From positions 13,948,001 to 14,012,000 of the forward strand of contig NW_024464918.1 of the NCBI RefSeq assembly GCF_017591425.1: a DNA stretch of 64,000 bases, in the 5' to 3' direction. The first letter of the stretch is position 1. Each line of letters opens with the position of its first letter. The position numbers were made by a program, and so were the translations under genes. The stretch is from Ochotona curzoniae (Eukaryota > Chordata > Mammalia > Lagomorpha > Ochotonidae). The notes beneath the pieces are model-generated. The model made no database searches and had not been told where the DNA came from. It saw only the letters and a program-made list of their open reading frames with translations. This document shows, one piece after another, positions 1-11,510 of this stretch.

Positions 1-360
1 CCAGGAACTGCCCATTTATCTAGCAGGTAGGCAGACAACCATGAGACACTTGACATTACTAGAGTATTTAGGACTATTTTTGAGGCTCATAGGACAGGAA
101 ACCAAGAGGGCAATGCGTTAGAGACCTGACCTCCAGTAGTGGAGGAAAGTTTCCGCTGAGAAAATGCAGAAGGCACAAGCCAAGATCTAAAGGGTAAGTG
201 AGGCCAGAAAGAACATTAACATCTGAGTGAAGAGCACACACAAAGGAGCCAAGAAAGGTCACTGTGGATGAGGCCAAGAGGGAGAGAGGTGACAGACGAA
301 GCCAGTGCAATGTCAAGACCCAGACCTGAGCGGCCTTGGGTAGACCAGAGGACAACAGTG
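1..360 (-). mobile_element. L2 LINE relic, internal ORF2 part
   Basis: On the minus strand this resembles the L2 reverse-transcriptase region just before its catalytic block. The decayed frame at 74-355 reads 'LASSTVTFLGSF' and then 'SDVNV', which I align to the stretch before the 'NVGVPQGS' motif of L2 ORF2. It runs off the left edge of the window. Many substitutions; not coding now. The call rests on remembered consensus, so confidence is moderate. Confidence 0.42.
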
Positions 361-2250
361 GCTCTTATTTAAAGAGGAAAAGGAAGCTAATGAAAACTTG
401 ACAAAGTTATCAGCTTCCAAGACTCAGGCATGTGTTGTGGATCTACTTCCAACCCCTCTCCTCTGAAGGCATGTGCCTCCAGTCTACAACATAACTGAGT
501 TCTGGCACCTCACTGTGCCAGGTGACTATGTGTCAGTTTCCATCACTGGGTTCACCTTTACCTTTCCATGAAGCCCACTGTGTGACACCCATCAGATCTC
601 ATAAGGTTTGATATTTATTTTGTTTCAACTATCAGTCTTTTTGTCAAGTGTAGTCTCAAGCACAGCAGGTGAACTTTTTATGGTTTAAGGGATAAATAGA
701 AAACTGACGGGCTCACACCCATTAGCTAATGGATTACTAAGCAAAAGGGACTACATTCCACCCCACTGCACTTAGCCCAAGGTTGCTAGGAATTTTAAAG
801 ACAAGTGAAAGCTTCCTCTTCACTTTACGAACTGGAGGGGCGGGGGCAGAGGAGGGAGAGGAAGCTTAAACTCAAAGATGGCTTCTTTGACAGACAGATG
901 AATGAATAAGGCTATCATTATGTAATCATACATCTTAGGGTTTATTTATTATTGGCTGCACAACACATTTTAGAAATACTTTGGAGACATCTGACCTGCC
1001 AGGTCGGTGCATTTGTTGGCTACCACCTGGCAGGCAGAAGACCCTGATGGAGCATCACTCAGCCATCTTGTTTTTGCTCATCCTATCAGAGTCCCAATAA
1101 TTCATGGGGAGATACATAAGGAAAATGAAGCTATTTTACTCAAGTTGCTTTGCAGTAAATGTGTCTGACATTCTGTTATCTGCAATGCACCACGCCTTTG
1201 TAAATTACCCACTGCACATGTTGTGCCAGGACCTCTTTTCCAGAGCCTTTAATCAGTTGTTTCTGATATATGTGTCTCATTAGCATTGGAGCAATGCAAT
1301 CACTTTTTTATCTTGAATCTCATGATTTTATTGGGCTATTAAGGGCTTGATTTGTGGGCAGAGGGAACAGCAAGAGAACTTATGCCATTGATCACACCAT
1401 GCAGGAGGTGCCCAGCAAAATGTAGAAATCAGCAGTCGGAGTCCCAGAAACACACAGAGTTGGCACAAGTGAGAACTAACATGATAGCAAGCTCGCTTTG
1501 ACAAATTGTTGATCTCAAAACTTTAGTTTCCCTATCAACCCAGCAATGACCTACACCATTACTCAGTCATGCCCAGAGGAAAGGATGCAAAACTATCTAC
1601 TTCCAAAGGGATTTTTCAACATGTTAAAGTCCAAGATATTGTTTTGGGTAAAGGGGCACAATAATCATGGCACGAGATCATGCAGCTCACACTAAGAACT
1701 TCAGTAGCCAATTGCAAACACACTCATCTTTGTTCCACCCCAAGATCAAAGAACCTTAGGCCTTACCAACTAGAGGGACAGCCTTAAAAGTTATTTTCCT
1801 AATGCTCTCACAAGATGCAAAGAAAGAGGGACAGTGTCTAGCTCAACATTCAACAGCAAAAACAGTGCTGGTGCCAAACCCAACAATTTGATGCTGATAC
1901 AGAAGTTGGCGGGTTCTTAACCTTTGGTTTCCATAGTCTCTGGGTGCATGAAAACAGTCATAGAGGGTTATTAAAGCTGAAAAGCTTGAAAAAGGCAACT
2001 ATTCTCTCATGCAATAATGAATAGTAAAATGTCATGACTATAAACTCTCTGTATTTCTTCATTTATGAAGTCTTCTCATTCATCCGCCAAGTCATTTTAG
2101 TATCTGTACATTTTCCTGGGAGGGATCTGAAGAAATGATTAGCAAAGGGTCAAATCCAGGTTTTTACTTTCCTGAACTTGCCTGTCTGATAAAATGAAGG
2201 ATCTTGCATGAATTATGGCATTAGAAAATATTTATCACTACTCAAGCAAC
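361..2250. other. Unannotated sequence, no gene seen
   Basis: I see no exon or clear repeat here. Three local points stand out. 831-863 is G-rich on the plus strand (runs of 4, 5 and 3 G). 1075-1345 is repeat-free and rich in TAAT and homeobox-like words, so it may be a conserved non-coding element. 1905-2010 contains 'gggttcttaacctttggttt', which resembles the end of an old hAT-type DNA transposon, but too weakly to call. Confidence 0.5.
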
Positions 2251-2254
2251 AGTT

Positions 2255-2758
2255 GATAGTATTTGCTAACTGCCTGTCTGAACCTCTTCCTGTTTTGTTC
2301 TCCACCAATAGCAAGTGTGGTCTCTTTAAATTACAGATCACATCATGTAGTACTGCATTGCTTCAGTAACTTCCCACCACTCCTAAAAGACCTGTCTCTT
2401 CTCATTAGCATACAAGCAAATCTTGGTATCTCTGCTCTATCTGTTCTTCAAATTTCATCTCCATGCCATTTTGTTTCCTATGACAGGGCCTTTGCACATG
2501 TTCTTTGTGCTTCTGGAAGGTTCTTTCCTTTTTCTTTGTATGCCCAGTAACTTCTCTTTCAGGTTCTGGCTCACATATACTTTCTCAAATCTCTGGAGTA
2601 TTTATTTCTTGCACTCTTTTTAAACTACGATTATTTTTTCTGATGACTTACACCTCACACTAGAATGTAGGTACTGCAAAGACAGAAATCACGTCTGTAC
2701 CCTGAGGATACATTTTGAGTGCACAGTGCAATTATCTAATGCAAGATAGATGTTTACT
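2255..2758 (+). mobile_element. L2 LINE, 3' end
   Basis: The sequence follows the L2 3' end in order. A pyrimidine-rich segment comes first, then 'gggcctttgcacatgttctt' (2486 on), the region matching 'ggctcac', then the tail block 'actagaatgtaggtactgca' (2659 on), and finally a degraded 'cacagtgcaattatctaatg' end. The open frames at 2263-2623 lie entirely within it and are fossil. Confidence 0.72.
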
Positions 2759-2762
2759 TTTT

Positions 2763-3160
2763 TTTGAGAGAGAGAGAGAGAGAGACAGGTATGGACAATA
2801 TAGTCTAGTATAGGAAAAAATAAGAGTTATAATTCCTATTGACACAGAGGTACCTAGGCCCAGAACTGGCCAGGTGGGTCAGGAGCTATAACCTGCTTTC
2901 CCAAAATAGCACATGCTACAACATGATTGGAAGAGGTTGCCCAGGGGCTTTTCCTGGAACACACAGGTGTGAGTGAAAAGGGAATGCTGTGGTGGTCAAA
3001 AACTAAGACAGGAGCCACGGCTTCATTGGAGCTCCCCAACAAGGTAGGGGCTAAAGCACTTGGACTTTTCTTACGCCATCAGCAGGGAGCTAGATCAGAA
3101 GATGCAGGGACTGCACTCACTGGTTTTACTTGTTACACCACAATGCTACCCCAGTCTGCT
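2763..3160 (-). mobile_element. Old CSINE fragments, composite
   Basis: The left end has the T-run plus (GA)n seen at reversed CSINE tails. 2895-2960 ('ctgctttcccaaaatagca') matches the middle of a reversed CSINE. 3035-3160 ('catcagcagggagctagatc' and 'acaccacaatgctacccc') matches the 5' half of another. The copy seems rearranged or to be two overlapping old copies, so the internal boundaries are uncertain. Confidence 0.5.
2766..2788. repeat. (GA)n microsatellite
   Basis: About eleven GA units next to a T-run. It probably grew from the GA-rich 3' part of the adjoining reversed SINE. Confidence 0.9.
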
Positions 3161-3315
3161 AACTCAGTAACTTAGGCAATAAAATCCTACCCTCCCCCAA
3201 TCTTTGATTTCATTTCATTTTTTAGACCTGTTACACCAGTTCTTTTCTCATAAGAAGAAAAATATGTTCTAGGAGCAGCACATGGAAATCCAAGATGAGT
3301 AATAAAACAAGTAAA

Positions 3316-3520
3316 GGAAACATTAATATTTACTATGTGCTAGGTGTTTTGCACACATTTCATCCACACCTCCTAACAACTCTAATGCAGTTCACACATG
3401 AGGACCGGGAAGCTTAGAGAAGTTGTTTAATTTGCATAAGGCCACTGAGCTGTTAGGTAAGTGCAGAATTGGGTCTGATTCCAAAGCTCGTGTTTTTAAT
3501 CACAGTGCTAATTCACAGAC
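3316..3520 (-). mobile_element. MIR SINE
   Basis: Reverse-oriented MIR. It has the 'tttactatgtgctaggtgtt' end, 'gaggaccgggaagcttagag' (the 'gaggaaactgaggcacagag' core in decayed form), then 'gccactgagctgttaggtaa' and the tRNA-related end near 3500. Near full length. Confidence 0.75.
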
Positions 3521-3828
3521 GAGAACTGGCCATGCAAGTGATCTGAAAGACTTAAAAAGAACTGCTTAGTAAGAAAACACTGAGCGCCGGCAGTAACGGG
3601 TGTGACTGCAAAGTCACCTCAACAGTCTGCAAGCGAAAGGTAGCTAAGTACTCTTGGATACTGCACTCAAACAGAAAGGGGAGGAGGTGGGGGAAGGAGG
3701 ATGATGGCTTTAATAGTTGCTGTGCATTATTTTTCTCACAGATACCCTTTCTGCAAATAATTTTCCAGGGTGGGAGAATTCACTAATTCTTTCAGAAGTA
3801 AATATTTACAGAGAGCTCAGAGGTTGAC

Positions 3829-4113
3829 TTTTTTTTTTTTAAAGATTTACTTATTTACATATTTGTTTCTTTTAAAGGCAAAGTGACAGAGAGGATGAGA
3901 GAGATGACAGAGGTATTTTCTTTGCACTGCTTTATTCCCCGCACGGCCTGGGAGGAGGGCAGACCACAGCCAAGAGCTCCATCCAGTCTCCAGGGCAGGC
4001 GGAAGCCATAGTCTTTTGCTTGCTAGCTGCATCTGTAGGAAGCTAATCTGCAGGATCTGGTCAGGAATCAATCCCAAGTAGTGGCTTCACCCACTGTGCT
4101 ACGCTGCCGGGCT
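3829..4113 (-). mobile_element. CSINE (lagomorph C repeat), nearly full length
   Basis: It begins with a T12 tract (reversed A-tail), then 'aaagatttacttatttacat', and ends 'gtgctacgctgccgggc', which is the reversed 5' tRNA-like head. The middle is diverged from the young consensus. I see no clear target-site duplication. The open frame at 3847-4077 is this SINE. Confidence 0.85.
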
Positions 4114-5100
4114 TGGACCTCTGTCTACTGCAGGCAGCTTCTCCAAGCTGCTGTTGGAGTCCCTGGGTGGGAAGGCATGACTCTGCAGGGAAAGATACTT
4201 CCTGTAAGGAAAACCCTGTCTTTAGCCACCCAGCTCACCAACATGCATAATCAGATCGAGGCCTCTGTAGCCAATTTCAGCCGAGTTTCAAGTCAGTTTT
4301 TTAGAAAATTTATACAGTTTACAAGTTTAAAACCTTCTTTTCATCCCAGAGGACAAGCCCACGGAGGGAAGGGATGGAAAACTGCTAACACAACAGAGTA
4401 GAAAGAAAGCAAGGCATCCCGGGGGACACAGGGGAATGAGCGTGGAGATGCAAACAGGGCAGACGACGATTGTTAGATGAGTTTCATCACTCAGCTGAGC
4501 TTCTCCCCACTCCTAACTTCTCTGAGAAGTCGTCCTTTGGGGCCCAAACTTCCCTGGTTTTGTCTCAGCCCAGAGGTGGAATGGGAGGAAGTTTGAGCGA
4601 AATTGTTTCAGGCATGTTGGAGTTCTGCATGCAGGCAATGAAATGACACTGTTTCCGCTTCCAAAACAAACAGGAGCTGCTGGTCACAGAGCGTCCAGGC
4701 CTGAGAACTAAGAAATCCGCAGAGGCTTCAAACTGCAGGAGTGGCACCCCCATCGTGCAGAGACTTGGGAGGGGGCAGGCTGGGAGTAAGAAGGCGCAGG
4801 GGATTATGGGTGAGGAGGGAGCAAAGAGAGATTCTGTTAGTCAAGTGAAACTTTTGTAGCTTAATTGTCTAATTACTGAGAGATGGAAACCACAGGCCAT
4901 TTCTTACACTTTACTTTCCTATTTATCCACCAAAGAAAGCCAAACTCTCTTTCCTATGCCTTGAGTTCTTTATAATTTTCCAGCTTGCCCACAGCATATT
5001 TCTGTGATTCCAAATGGACAAAGTTTTGTACTTTTTTTCCCTTTGCCTTCCTTTGGGAGATGAGTATTTCAAACACAGCACCTTAAAACACAAACAAGAA
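4114..5100. other. Unannotated sequence, no gene seen
   Basis: Mixed-composition sequence. Short open frames (4081-4401, 4565-4753) show no domain, splice context or codon bias that would support an exon. No repeat is recognised. Confidence 0.5.
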
Positions 5101-5452
5101 GAATGTATGAATTCAGGGCCCAGCGCGATAGCATAGTGGTTAAGGTCCTTGCGTTGCACACGCTGGGATCCCACATGGGCGCCAGTTCTAACCCAGCGGC
5201 CCCAGTTTCCATCCAGCTCCCTGCTTGTGGCCTGGGAAAGCAGTCGAGGATGGCCCAAAGCCTTGGGACCCTGCACCCGCGTGGAAGACCCTGGGGAACT
5301 CCTGGCTCCTTGCTTCGGATTGGCTCAGCTCTGGCCATTGAGGCCACTTGGGGAGTGAACCATCGGACAGAAGATCTTCCTCTCTGTCTCTTCTCTCTGT
5401 ATATCCACCTTTCCAATATGTGAATAATAAAAAAAAGGAATCTCTGAATCCA
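5101..5452 (+). mobile_element. Full-length CSINE with target-site duplication
   Basis: The element spans 5116-5437. It has the head 'gggcccagcgcgatagcata', a B-box-like 'ggcgccagttctaacccagc', the body 'tggcctgggaaagcagtcga', the tail 'ctctgtatatccacctttcc' and an A-run. It is flanked by an imperfect 15-bp duplication (5101-5115 and 5438-5452, 12 of 15 matching). The retained CpG sites suggest a fairly young copy. The 131-codon minus-strand frame and overlapping plus-strand frames here are all SINE-internal. Confidence 0.93.
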
Positions 5453-7297
5453 GACGGACAGCAAATTGCAAACTCAATGTGAAAAATCATTTGCACATCC
5501 TATGATGTGCCTGAAAAGTCAGGACCAGGGCACATTTTCATTGCAAAATTCTACTTCTTGTCTCTCTTAACCAGTACAGCATCAAAGATGGCAAATTTAG
5601 GGCAGGCTGCGTAGCTGCTGGGATGTCTGTTTTGGTCTCGATGTATTTCCTAAGAATGTGGCAACTGTGTCATCTGGAAAATGGGCTACTTAATACCTGT
5701 TTCTCATTCCATGCCCTAGTAGGACTGTATACGAACTGTGAGACAGCAGAGAGGCAGGCACGCATTCAGGCATGTGCCCTGTACTTTAAACATCTCAATA
5801 CTTTACCTGCCTGGCAGCTCTGGGATGCAGTGAGCATCCCGCTTGCTCCATGGACACCCCCTCCCACCTTTTGATATGCAACGAGCTAGGGCCAAATCAG
5901 CCACCAGATAATTTCCACTATAGGAGTCTTTGGGGACAGGGACTTTGGCAGTGAGATAGCAGGGCCCCAGATTGGACTTCATCACGAAGCCCTCAAAAGC
6001 TGAGCGATTTTGCAGAATTTAATGGGCTTTGGGGACAGTTTTACAGACTGATTTCCAGGAGCACAAATATTCAAATTGCTCAGCCCCTATTTGAAGGCAC
6101 ATCTGAAGGTGCACCCTACAACCTGTGTGTAGCAGGCTCTTTTGAATCTTGTCCTTGAAACAAAAAAAGGGGGGAGGGATAGAAAAAGAAAGAAAGCAAG
6201 GCAGTGCCCCCTGGGATTTCCCCAGCTGAGACTCCAAGTGCAGAGTGACTGCAAAGACCTGCCAGGAGTCCTTGGGGCTGGAGGGAGGAAGTGGATGAGA
6301 GAGACAGGAGATGAGAAGGGCCTCCAGCAGCCATCAGGGAGGTGGCGGCGGGGGAGAAGAAAGGGAGACACGCACTAAAAACAACAGAAACACAGGTGGA
6401 AACGGCCTTGTGGGAAATCAGCCTGTCAACAAACAAAGCTGGAGGCTGGAAACCACTGCCTCACCAGCCCAGCTCCTGGGCAAGGAGATTGTTCTGTAAA
6501 TAAATTAGCAGTGGCTTTGACTGCTTGGAAATTAATACTGACACCATGAAAGCAGCAAATGACTGCCTTTTATCAGGAGCAGAAGCACTGCCCTTCGCCA
6601 AAGCATCTCTTTGCCATCCCTTGTTTCATTTTGCTTTGTTTTTTTCCCAGGGAAAGTAAATTAGAGCCACTTACATCAGTGGAGCAGGTTAAGGGAAGGG
6701 GAAGAAAAAAAGAGAGAGAGAAAAATAGTTTCATTTCATGTACCAGTGGTTTAGAACTTCATTTAGAGCTAATCACACCCCCACCCTCCTCTGAGCCGTT
6801 TCTGATGGCAAAACAGCCTTGCCTGCCTGTGGGAAGACACGGCGCCTGGAGTCATGGTGGAAACACATGCCAAGGCCAGAGAGCACGCTGCACGCTTCTA
6901 CCAGTCAGCAAGGAGGTGTGGTGTCTGGACCAGTCCTGGTCAAGGATGGCAGAAGCCATGTTGAAGACCTGTCCAGGGTAGGTTGTGGGTCCAGATGACC
7001 TCGGGGGTTGGCTCCTGCGGTGGTGCTCTCCTCTGGTGCCCAAACTCCCTTCTTACTCCTTAGGAAACAGGAAAGGCTCCGATGACCATCACTTAGCTCA
7101 ATGCTTCTAGGTATTGGGCCTGGTGGGGCCAATCCAAAGCCCTGGAACCACAGACCTAATTCTACTCTGGTGAGAAATTAGACCTTCCCTTCCATTCCAG
7201 GTCTTTACTATGAACCATCCTTTCACCTAGCAAAACAGACCCAAGCAACCTAAAGAATCCTGTATCTTTAGGAAACCTTGCAAATCTCTACCAGTCG
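5453..7297. other. Unannotated sequence, purine-rich patches
   Basis: No exon or transposon is recognised. 6160-6365 is strongly purine-rich with G-runs and a GGCGGCGGGGG patch. 6490-6560 is repeat-free with homeobox-like ATTA words. The 140-codon plus-strand frame at 6559-6981 has no recognisable domain and contains low-complexity lysine/glutamate-rich sequence. Confidence 0.5.
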
Positions 7298-7354
7298 ATG
7301 TCCTAGTATCCTTAACCACTGCGCCACCGCGCTAGGCCCTATGTCCTTGTATCC
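7298..7354 (-). mobile_element. 29-bp tail-less CSINE head fragment with target-site duplication
   Basis: The insert at 7312-7340 is the reversed first 29 nt of a CSINE (reading 'gggcctagcgcggtggcgc' on the minus strand). It lacks the body and the A-tail. It sits between 'atgtcctagtatcc' (7298-7311) and 'atgtccttgtatcc' (7341-7354), a 13-of-14 match. This is the form expected of a tail-less retroinsertion from a truncated tRNA-like RNA. Confidence 0.8.
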
Positions 7355-8182
7355 AACAATTATCCCTTACTAACTTCTGTACATCTGGAGTATACCCAAA
7401 ATTGATGTTAATGGAAATGACTTGTAAGTCTCATTATTTTTTTAAGGTGCATTTTGGACCATGAAAGGTGCAACTATTTGATCTAATTGTATAGGAAACT
7501 ATATGTTGTCTCCCTAAGTCTTGGGAAAGTGGTCATCTGTGTGCAGTGGTTATCGTGATTCTCTAATAGCCAGAAATCTACATTAGTGAGTATGACTCCA
7601 ACACCACTGACTATCAGGAGGTATGGTCCTTATTAAAGCTTGATCTGGGGTCAAGACAAGCATACTAAGGCTCCATGGCTGATTGAAGAAGCTGCATACT
7701 ACCTTGTAGTCAAAAAAGTAAAAAAAAAAAAAAAAAAAAAAAACCCAAACCAAGCCAATCCTTAGCCTTTGGACCTCAGCAGTGAAGTGCCATGGACATA
7801 CAGGGCTTAGCTCTTAACGCATCACTGCAGAGTGGTTTTGTGAAATAAAGGAACTCATACTGGTTTCTGAGATCTTAAGGCTTTAAGGATAGAGAAACAC
7901 CTGAGCGGAGACTGATTCTGGGAGGGACTCCAGGAAAGTAGGGGAAGTTGGAATTGTGTCAAGGGCATGGGTTCCATCAATGGTAAACCATAAAGGCAGC
8001 ACTGGGCGGCCCATGTTGTTTGTATTCCCAATCCCACACTGCAGTGGATCAGGTATTTCCTCATCCACCAGATAGGAGTACGCACTGGTGATTACAGAGG
8101 CTGCTTGATCTTTCTAGTCCTTTCTGGAACAGCACAAAAGTGGGTGACTAGTGCCGACACATTCATAAAAGCAGAACACACA
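7355..8182. other. Unrecognised sequence with an A24 tract
   Basis: The only clear landmark is a run of 24 A at 7720-7743, preceded by 'caaaaaagt'. It looks like a retroelement tail for something on the plus strand, but I could not identify that element or find a flanking duplication. 7855-8085 contains two overlapping minus-strand frames (61-76 codons) without a recognisable domain. Confidence 0.45.
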
Positions 8183-8483
8183 CACATTATTTATTTATTT
8201 AAAAGGCAGGGCCACACACAGAAAGGAGAGACAAAGAAAGAGAGACCTTCCATCTCTAGATTTAGTCCTCAGATGGCCACAATGGCCAGGGCTGGGCCAG
8301 TTTGAAGCCTGAGGGAGGAACTTCTTCCAGCTCTCCCACGATTGGCAAGTGCCCCAGTGCCTGGACTGGTTTTCCCAGGCCATTAGCCGGAAGCTGGATT
8401 GGCAGTGGAGCATCTGGGATATGAACTAGTGCCCACACAGGATGCTGGCATCACAGGCCGCTACATCTCCATGCCTGCAGCCC
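8183..8483 (-). mobile_element. Older CSINE
   Basis: Reversed CSINE. It begins 'atttatttatttaaaaggca', has the core 'gatggccacaatggccaggg' and 'ttttcccaggccattagcc', and its 5' head ends near 'catgcctgcagccc'. It is more diverged than the neighbour that inserted against its 5' end. Confidence 0.85.
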
Positions 8484-8846
8484 TCTTCCTATTTCTTTTT
8501 TTTTAAAAAAGATTTATTTATTTTTATTGCAAAGTCAGATATACAGAGAGGAGCAGAAACAGAGGAAGATCTTCTGTCTGATGATTCACTCCTAAAGTGA
8601 TCGCTACGGCCAGAGCTAAGCCGATCTGAAGCCAGGAGCCAGGAACTTCCTACAGGTCTGCTACGCACATGCAAGATCCAAGGCTTTGGGCCATACTCAG
8701 CAGCTTTCCCAGCCACAAGCAGTGAGCTAGATGGGAAGCAGGGCTGCCGGGATTAGAACTGGCGCCCATATAGGATCTCAGTGCATTCAAGGTGAGGACT
8801 TTAGCCACTAGGTCACCGCACCAGGCACCCTCTTCATATTTCTTTT
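8481..8846 (-). mobile_element. Young CSINE with 19-bp target-site duplication
   Basis: Full-length reversed CSINE (8500-8827), from the T-run and 'gatttatttatttttattgc' to the head 'aggtcaccgcaccaggca'. It is flanked by 'ccctcttcctatttctttt' (8481-8499) and 'ccctcttcatatttctttt' (8828-8846), 18 of 19 matching. The duplication begins at the 5' end of the older SINE, so this one landed later. Confidence 0.93.
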
Positions 8847-8911
8847 ATAAACCCAGGGAGCCTTGGCTACCAACACCTTCCTAACATGCCCGTGACCCAC
8901 CTCTTGCGTAG

Positions 8912-9205
8912 GCAGTCAAGGTGCCACCTGGGAGGCCACATTCCATACCATAGTGCCTGTGTTTCAGTATCCGCTTGATGGTTAATTCCAGCTTCCTGCT
9001 AATCTGGCCCCGGGACAGAGTAGGTGATGGCTCTGGTAGTTGGGTTCTTGCCACCAACTTGGGAGATTGGGACAGAGTTACTGGCTCCTGCCTTCATCCT
9101 GGCCTAGCCCACTATACATTAAGGCAGTGAATCAGCAAGGGGGGGATCTCTGTGTCTCAGCCTCTTATATAGAACAAATAAGTAAAAAATAAAATAAAAT
9201 GAACT
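8912..9205 (+). mobile_element. Old CSINE, diverged subfamily
   Basis: Plus-oriented older CSINE type. It has 'attccagcttcctgctaatc', 'ggtgatggctctggtagttg', 'tggcctagcccactatacat', 'gatctctgtgtctcagcctc' and an A-rich tail. The 5' head is badly decayed. It is the third SINE in about 1 kb. Confidence 0.75.
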
Positions 9206-11494
9206 AAAATGTAAACATATGAGCCCAATTCAGTAATCTCAGAAAGGATTTAGGAATCATGTTTAGAAAAATGATAGCAAACTTTGTCCAGTTATCCTTA
9301 TAGTAGCTTTATATAACTTAGAAAACACCTCTTCCTTCAATATACTTTGTTTCCAAGTGCTGTCATTTATTTTAACTTCCCTACAATGCCACATTCAGGA
9401 GTTAAGATCCCTACATATGAACTTTCAAGGGATACCACACAAATCAATGAATCATGAGTCAGAAAATGACTGAGACACATTGATTTTGCTCATAGTGGAT
9501 AATTCACTGTCATCCATGAAAAGTTGTGTAATTCTACCAATCTATGATGTCTATTACATGAAATTTGTTCTCTTAGATAAGGCACATATTCCTTGTGCAC
9601 TATGTAATCTACACAATTGTACTGAGTTGCACTGAATGTAGAGGCAGAATATGAATGGGAAGATGAGGAAAAAAACACTGGGCAATGGTATTTATCCTGG
9701 GAGCAAAGAAGGGGCTCCAACTTGAAGAAACATGACTTAACTAAATTCTCATGCCCTTAGCCTAACATGAAGTGTAGATCTGCTTCATTTCCTTTCAGTC
9801 CTCTTTGGCATGTAATGATTTCCTCATTTTACTGATATTTCAGTGCCCTTCTAATTATTCATGTTTATTGTGCATAAGATATCCACTGACAAAACTGTAA
9901 TAGACAGCTGGAACTAACCTATTTTAACATTCTGGTTTGCCCATTTGTTAGTTTTCAAAAATGTCCAATTTAGAATTACTGGTCATTTGTTCCAAGCAGC
10001 TTCAGGGTTGAAAAATCAGCAGAGCCTCTATAAACTGTTCCCCGACTCCCTACCAGGTAACTGCCAAGTAAGTCAAATCTAATCAACATTCACAACTCGA
10101 TCACTGTTGCTCTCTGCTCACATATTTTGAGATAAAACTGTGCTGGGTATGGGGAGGGGTGCAGATACAGAGACTTTGGTCTTCTCCCCCTTGAATGTTA
10201 GGAGTCTATTCTATAACCAGCTTGGTTGTTAATGTCAGGCAATCATTTGTGTTAGTTTTACCTTCCCTTGGAGGACAGGCATCAAGTCTTAACATATTTT
10301 TGTCTTTTTCTCAACATCTGTCTCAACTCAATGCATAGAACTTAATATCAATCATATTGAGTCAGGAATTCACTCTAAGGTAGTAATCTAGGCACCTTAA
10401 ACCATAAGAGACTAATAACAAAATACTTTATGGCAATCTCACAACTGATTTGCTATTGCGTTGGCCACTGCCATAGAGGTGAGACAAAGATTTGTATTTT
10501 TTTTGAGTGTTTCAATATATTAACATACCTATTGTACCTCTCCATGGTGAGGCTTAAACTTGCCATAAATTCTTAAGCACCACAATGTGTCATCATTCTT
10601 TTACACTTTTAGATAAATTCCAGAAGAATTTAGTGTAATCAAAATTGAGGCAAGTTTCTACAGAGAAGTTATCAGGTTATGTGACAAGGAGCTTGTTTTT
10701 TGTCCCCACTGATATGGATTTTGGAAAATTTTGAGGGAAAGCTCATAGCCTTTCTGGGTGGAGAAGAGATCAGAAAAGAACTAAACCCTAAGGTTACACT
10801 AGCTATGCAGTTCCAAATAATATACCTTAAGTTGTATTTTGTGGTTTATTATTCTCAGAAGAGGGACAGATCTATGTCACTTTCCCATAACTACAAGAAA
10901 TGGATGGAGTCATCAGTTTGCAGGAGAGCAGTGCATTTGACATAACAAAGGCATAATCTGATTCATCTAGGCTTTCCCAAGAATGTCTCAACAGGAAATC
11001 CCACCCTCTTTCTGATCATACTTATTAGCATCCTCCAGAACTGGTCTTCTGTAAGATGTGCTCAGGATGACAAGGGGGAAAGAACCCAGGTAATTTGAAG
11101 ACAACCACTGAAGATCTTAATTCATTTAATTACCAAGTTTAGAAGTTTATAGTATGTCCAGATACAGCTGGCAAAGAAGAGTTTGCAACATATAAGATAG
11201 AACCAGCTAATAAATAACATGCAATTTAAAGATGAAATGCAATGGGAAATTTAAACAACATTTAACTCTTGTTAGATGTTAATGATAAGAAAACAAATGA
11301 CTTTCTAAAAAATACAGTAGTGACACAAGCCAGGAAAGCATCTGCTAATCCAATGCTTTGCTCTTTTCCAACATAACCTGCATATCCCACCTGATCCTCA
11401 TGACTGACCAGAAGGCAAACCTTAAAACTGGACTAGTAACTTGGGAAGATAGATACAATCAGGACTTGATTGGGGCTTCAAGTTCAGAGAAACA
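9206..11494. other. Unannotated AT-rich sequence
   Basis: No exon and no SINE. 10260-10350 faintly resembles an L2 3' end ('ggaggacaggcatcaagtct') on the plus strand, too decayed to assign firmly. Short frames (9490-9720, 10700-10945) show no domain. Confidence 0.45.
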
Positions 11495-11510
11495 GTGTGT
11501 GTGTGTGTGT
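11495..11510. repeat. (GT)n microsatellite
   Basis: A GT run of about eight units. Confidence 0.9.

Noticed and set aside
831..863. Possible G-quadruplex
   Set aside because: Only three runs of three or more G are properly spaced; others are GG. Possible but below what I would assert. The same holds for 44563-44578.
1905..2010. Old hAT-type DNA transposon end
   Set aside because: Only one ~20-bp block fits; no complementary end found.
5069..5464. 131-codon minus-strand open frame, with overlapping plus-strand frames
   Set aside because: It lies over the full-length CSINE at 5116-5437. The same artefact recurs at the other CSINEs (37-, 45- and 60-kb copies).
6559..6981. 140-codon plus-strand frame, the longest in the window
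   Set aside because: No recognisable domain, low-complexity charged stretch, no splice-site or promoter context, and no codon pattern distinguishing it from flanking DNA.
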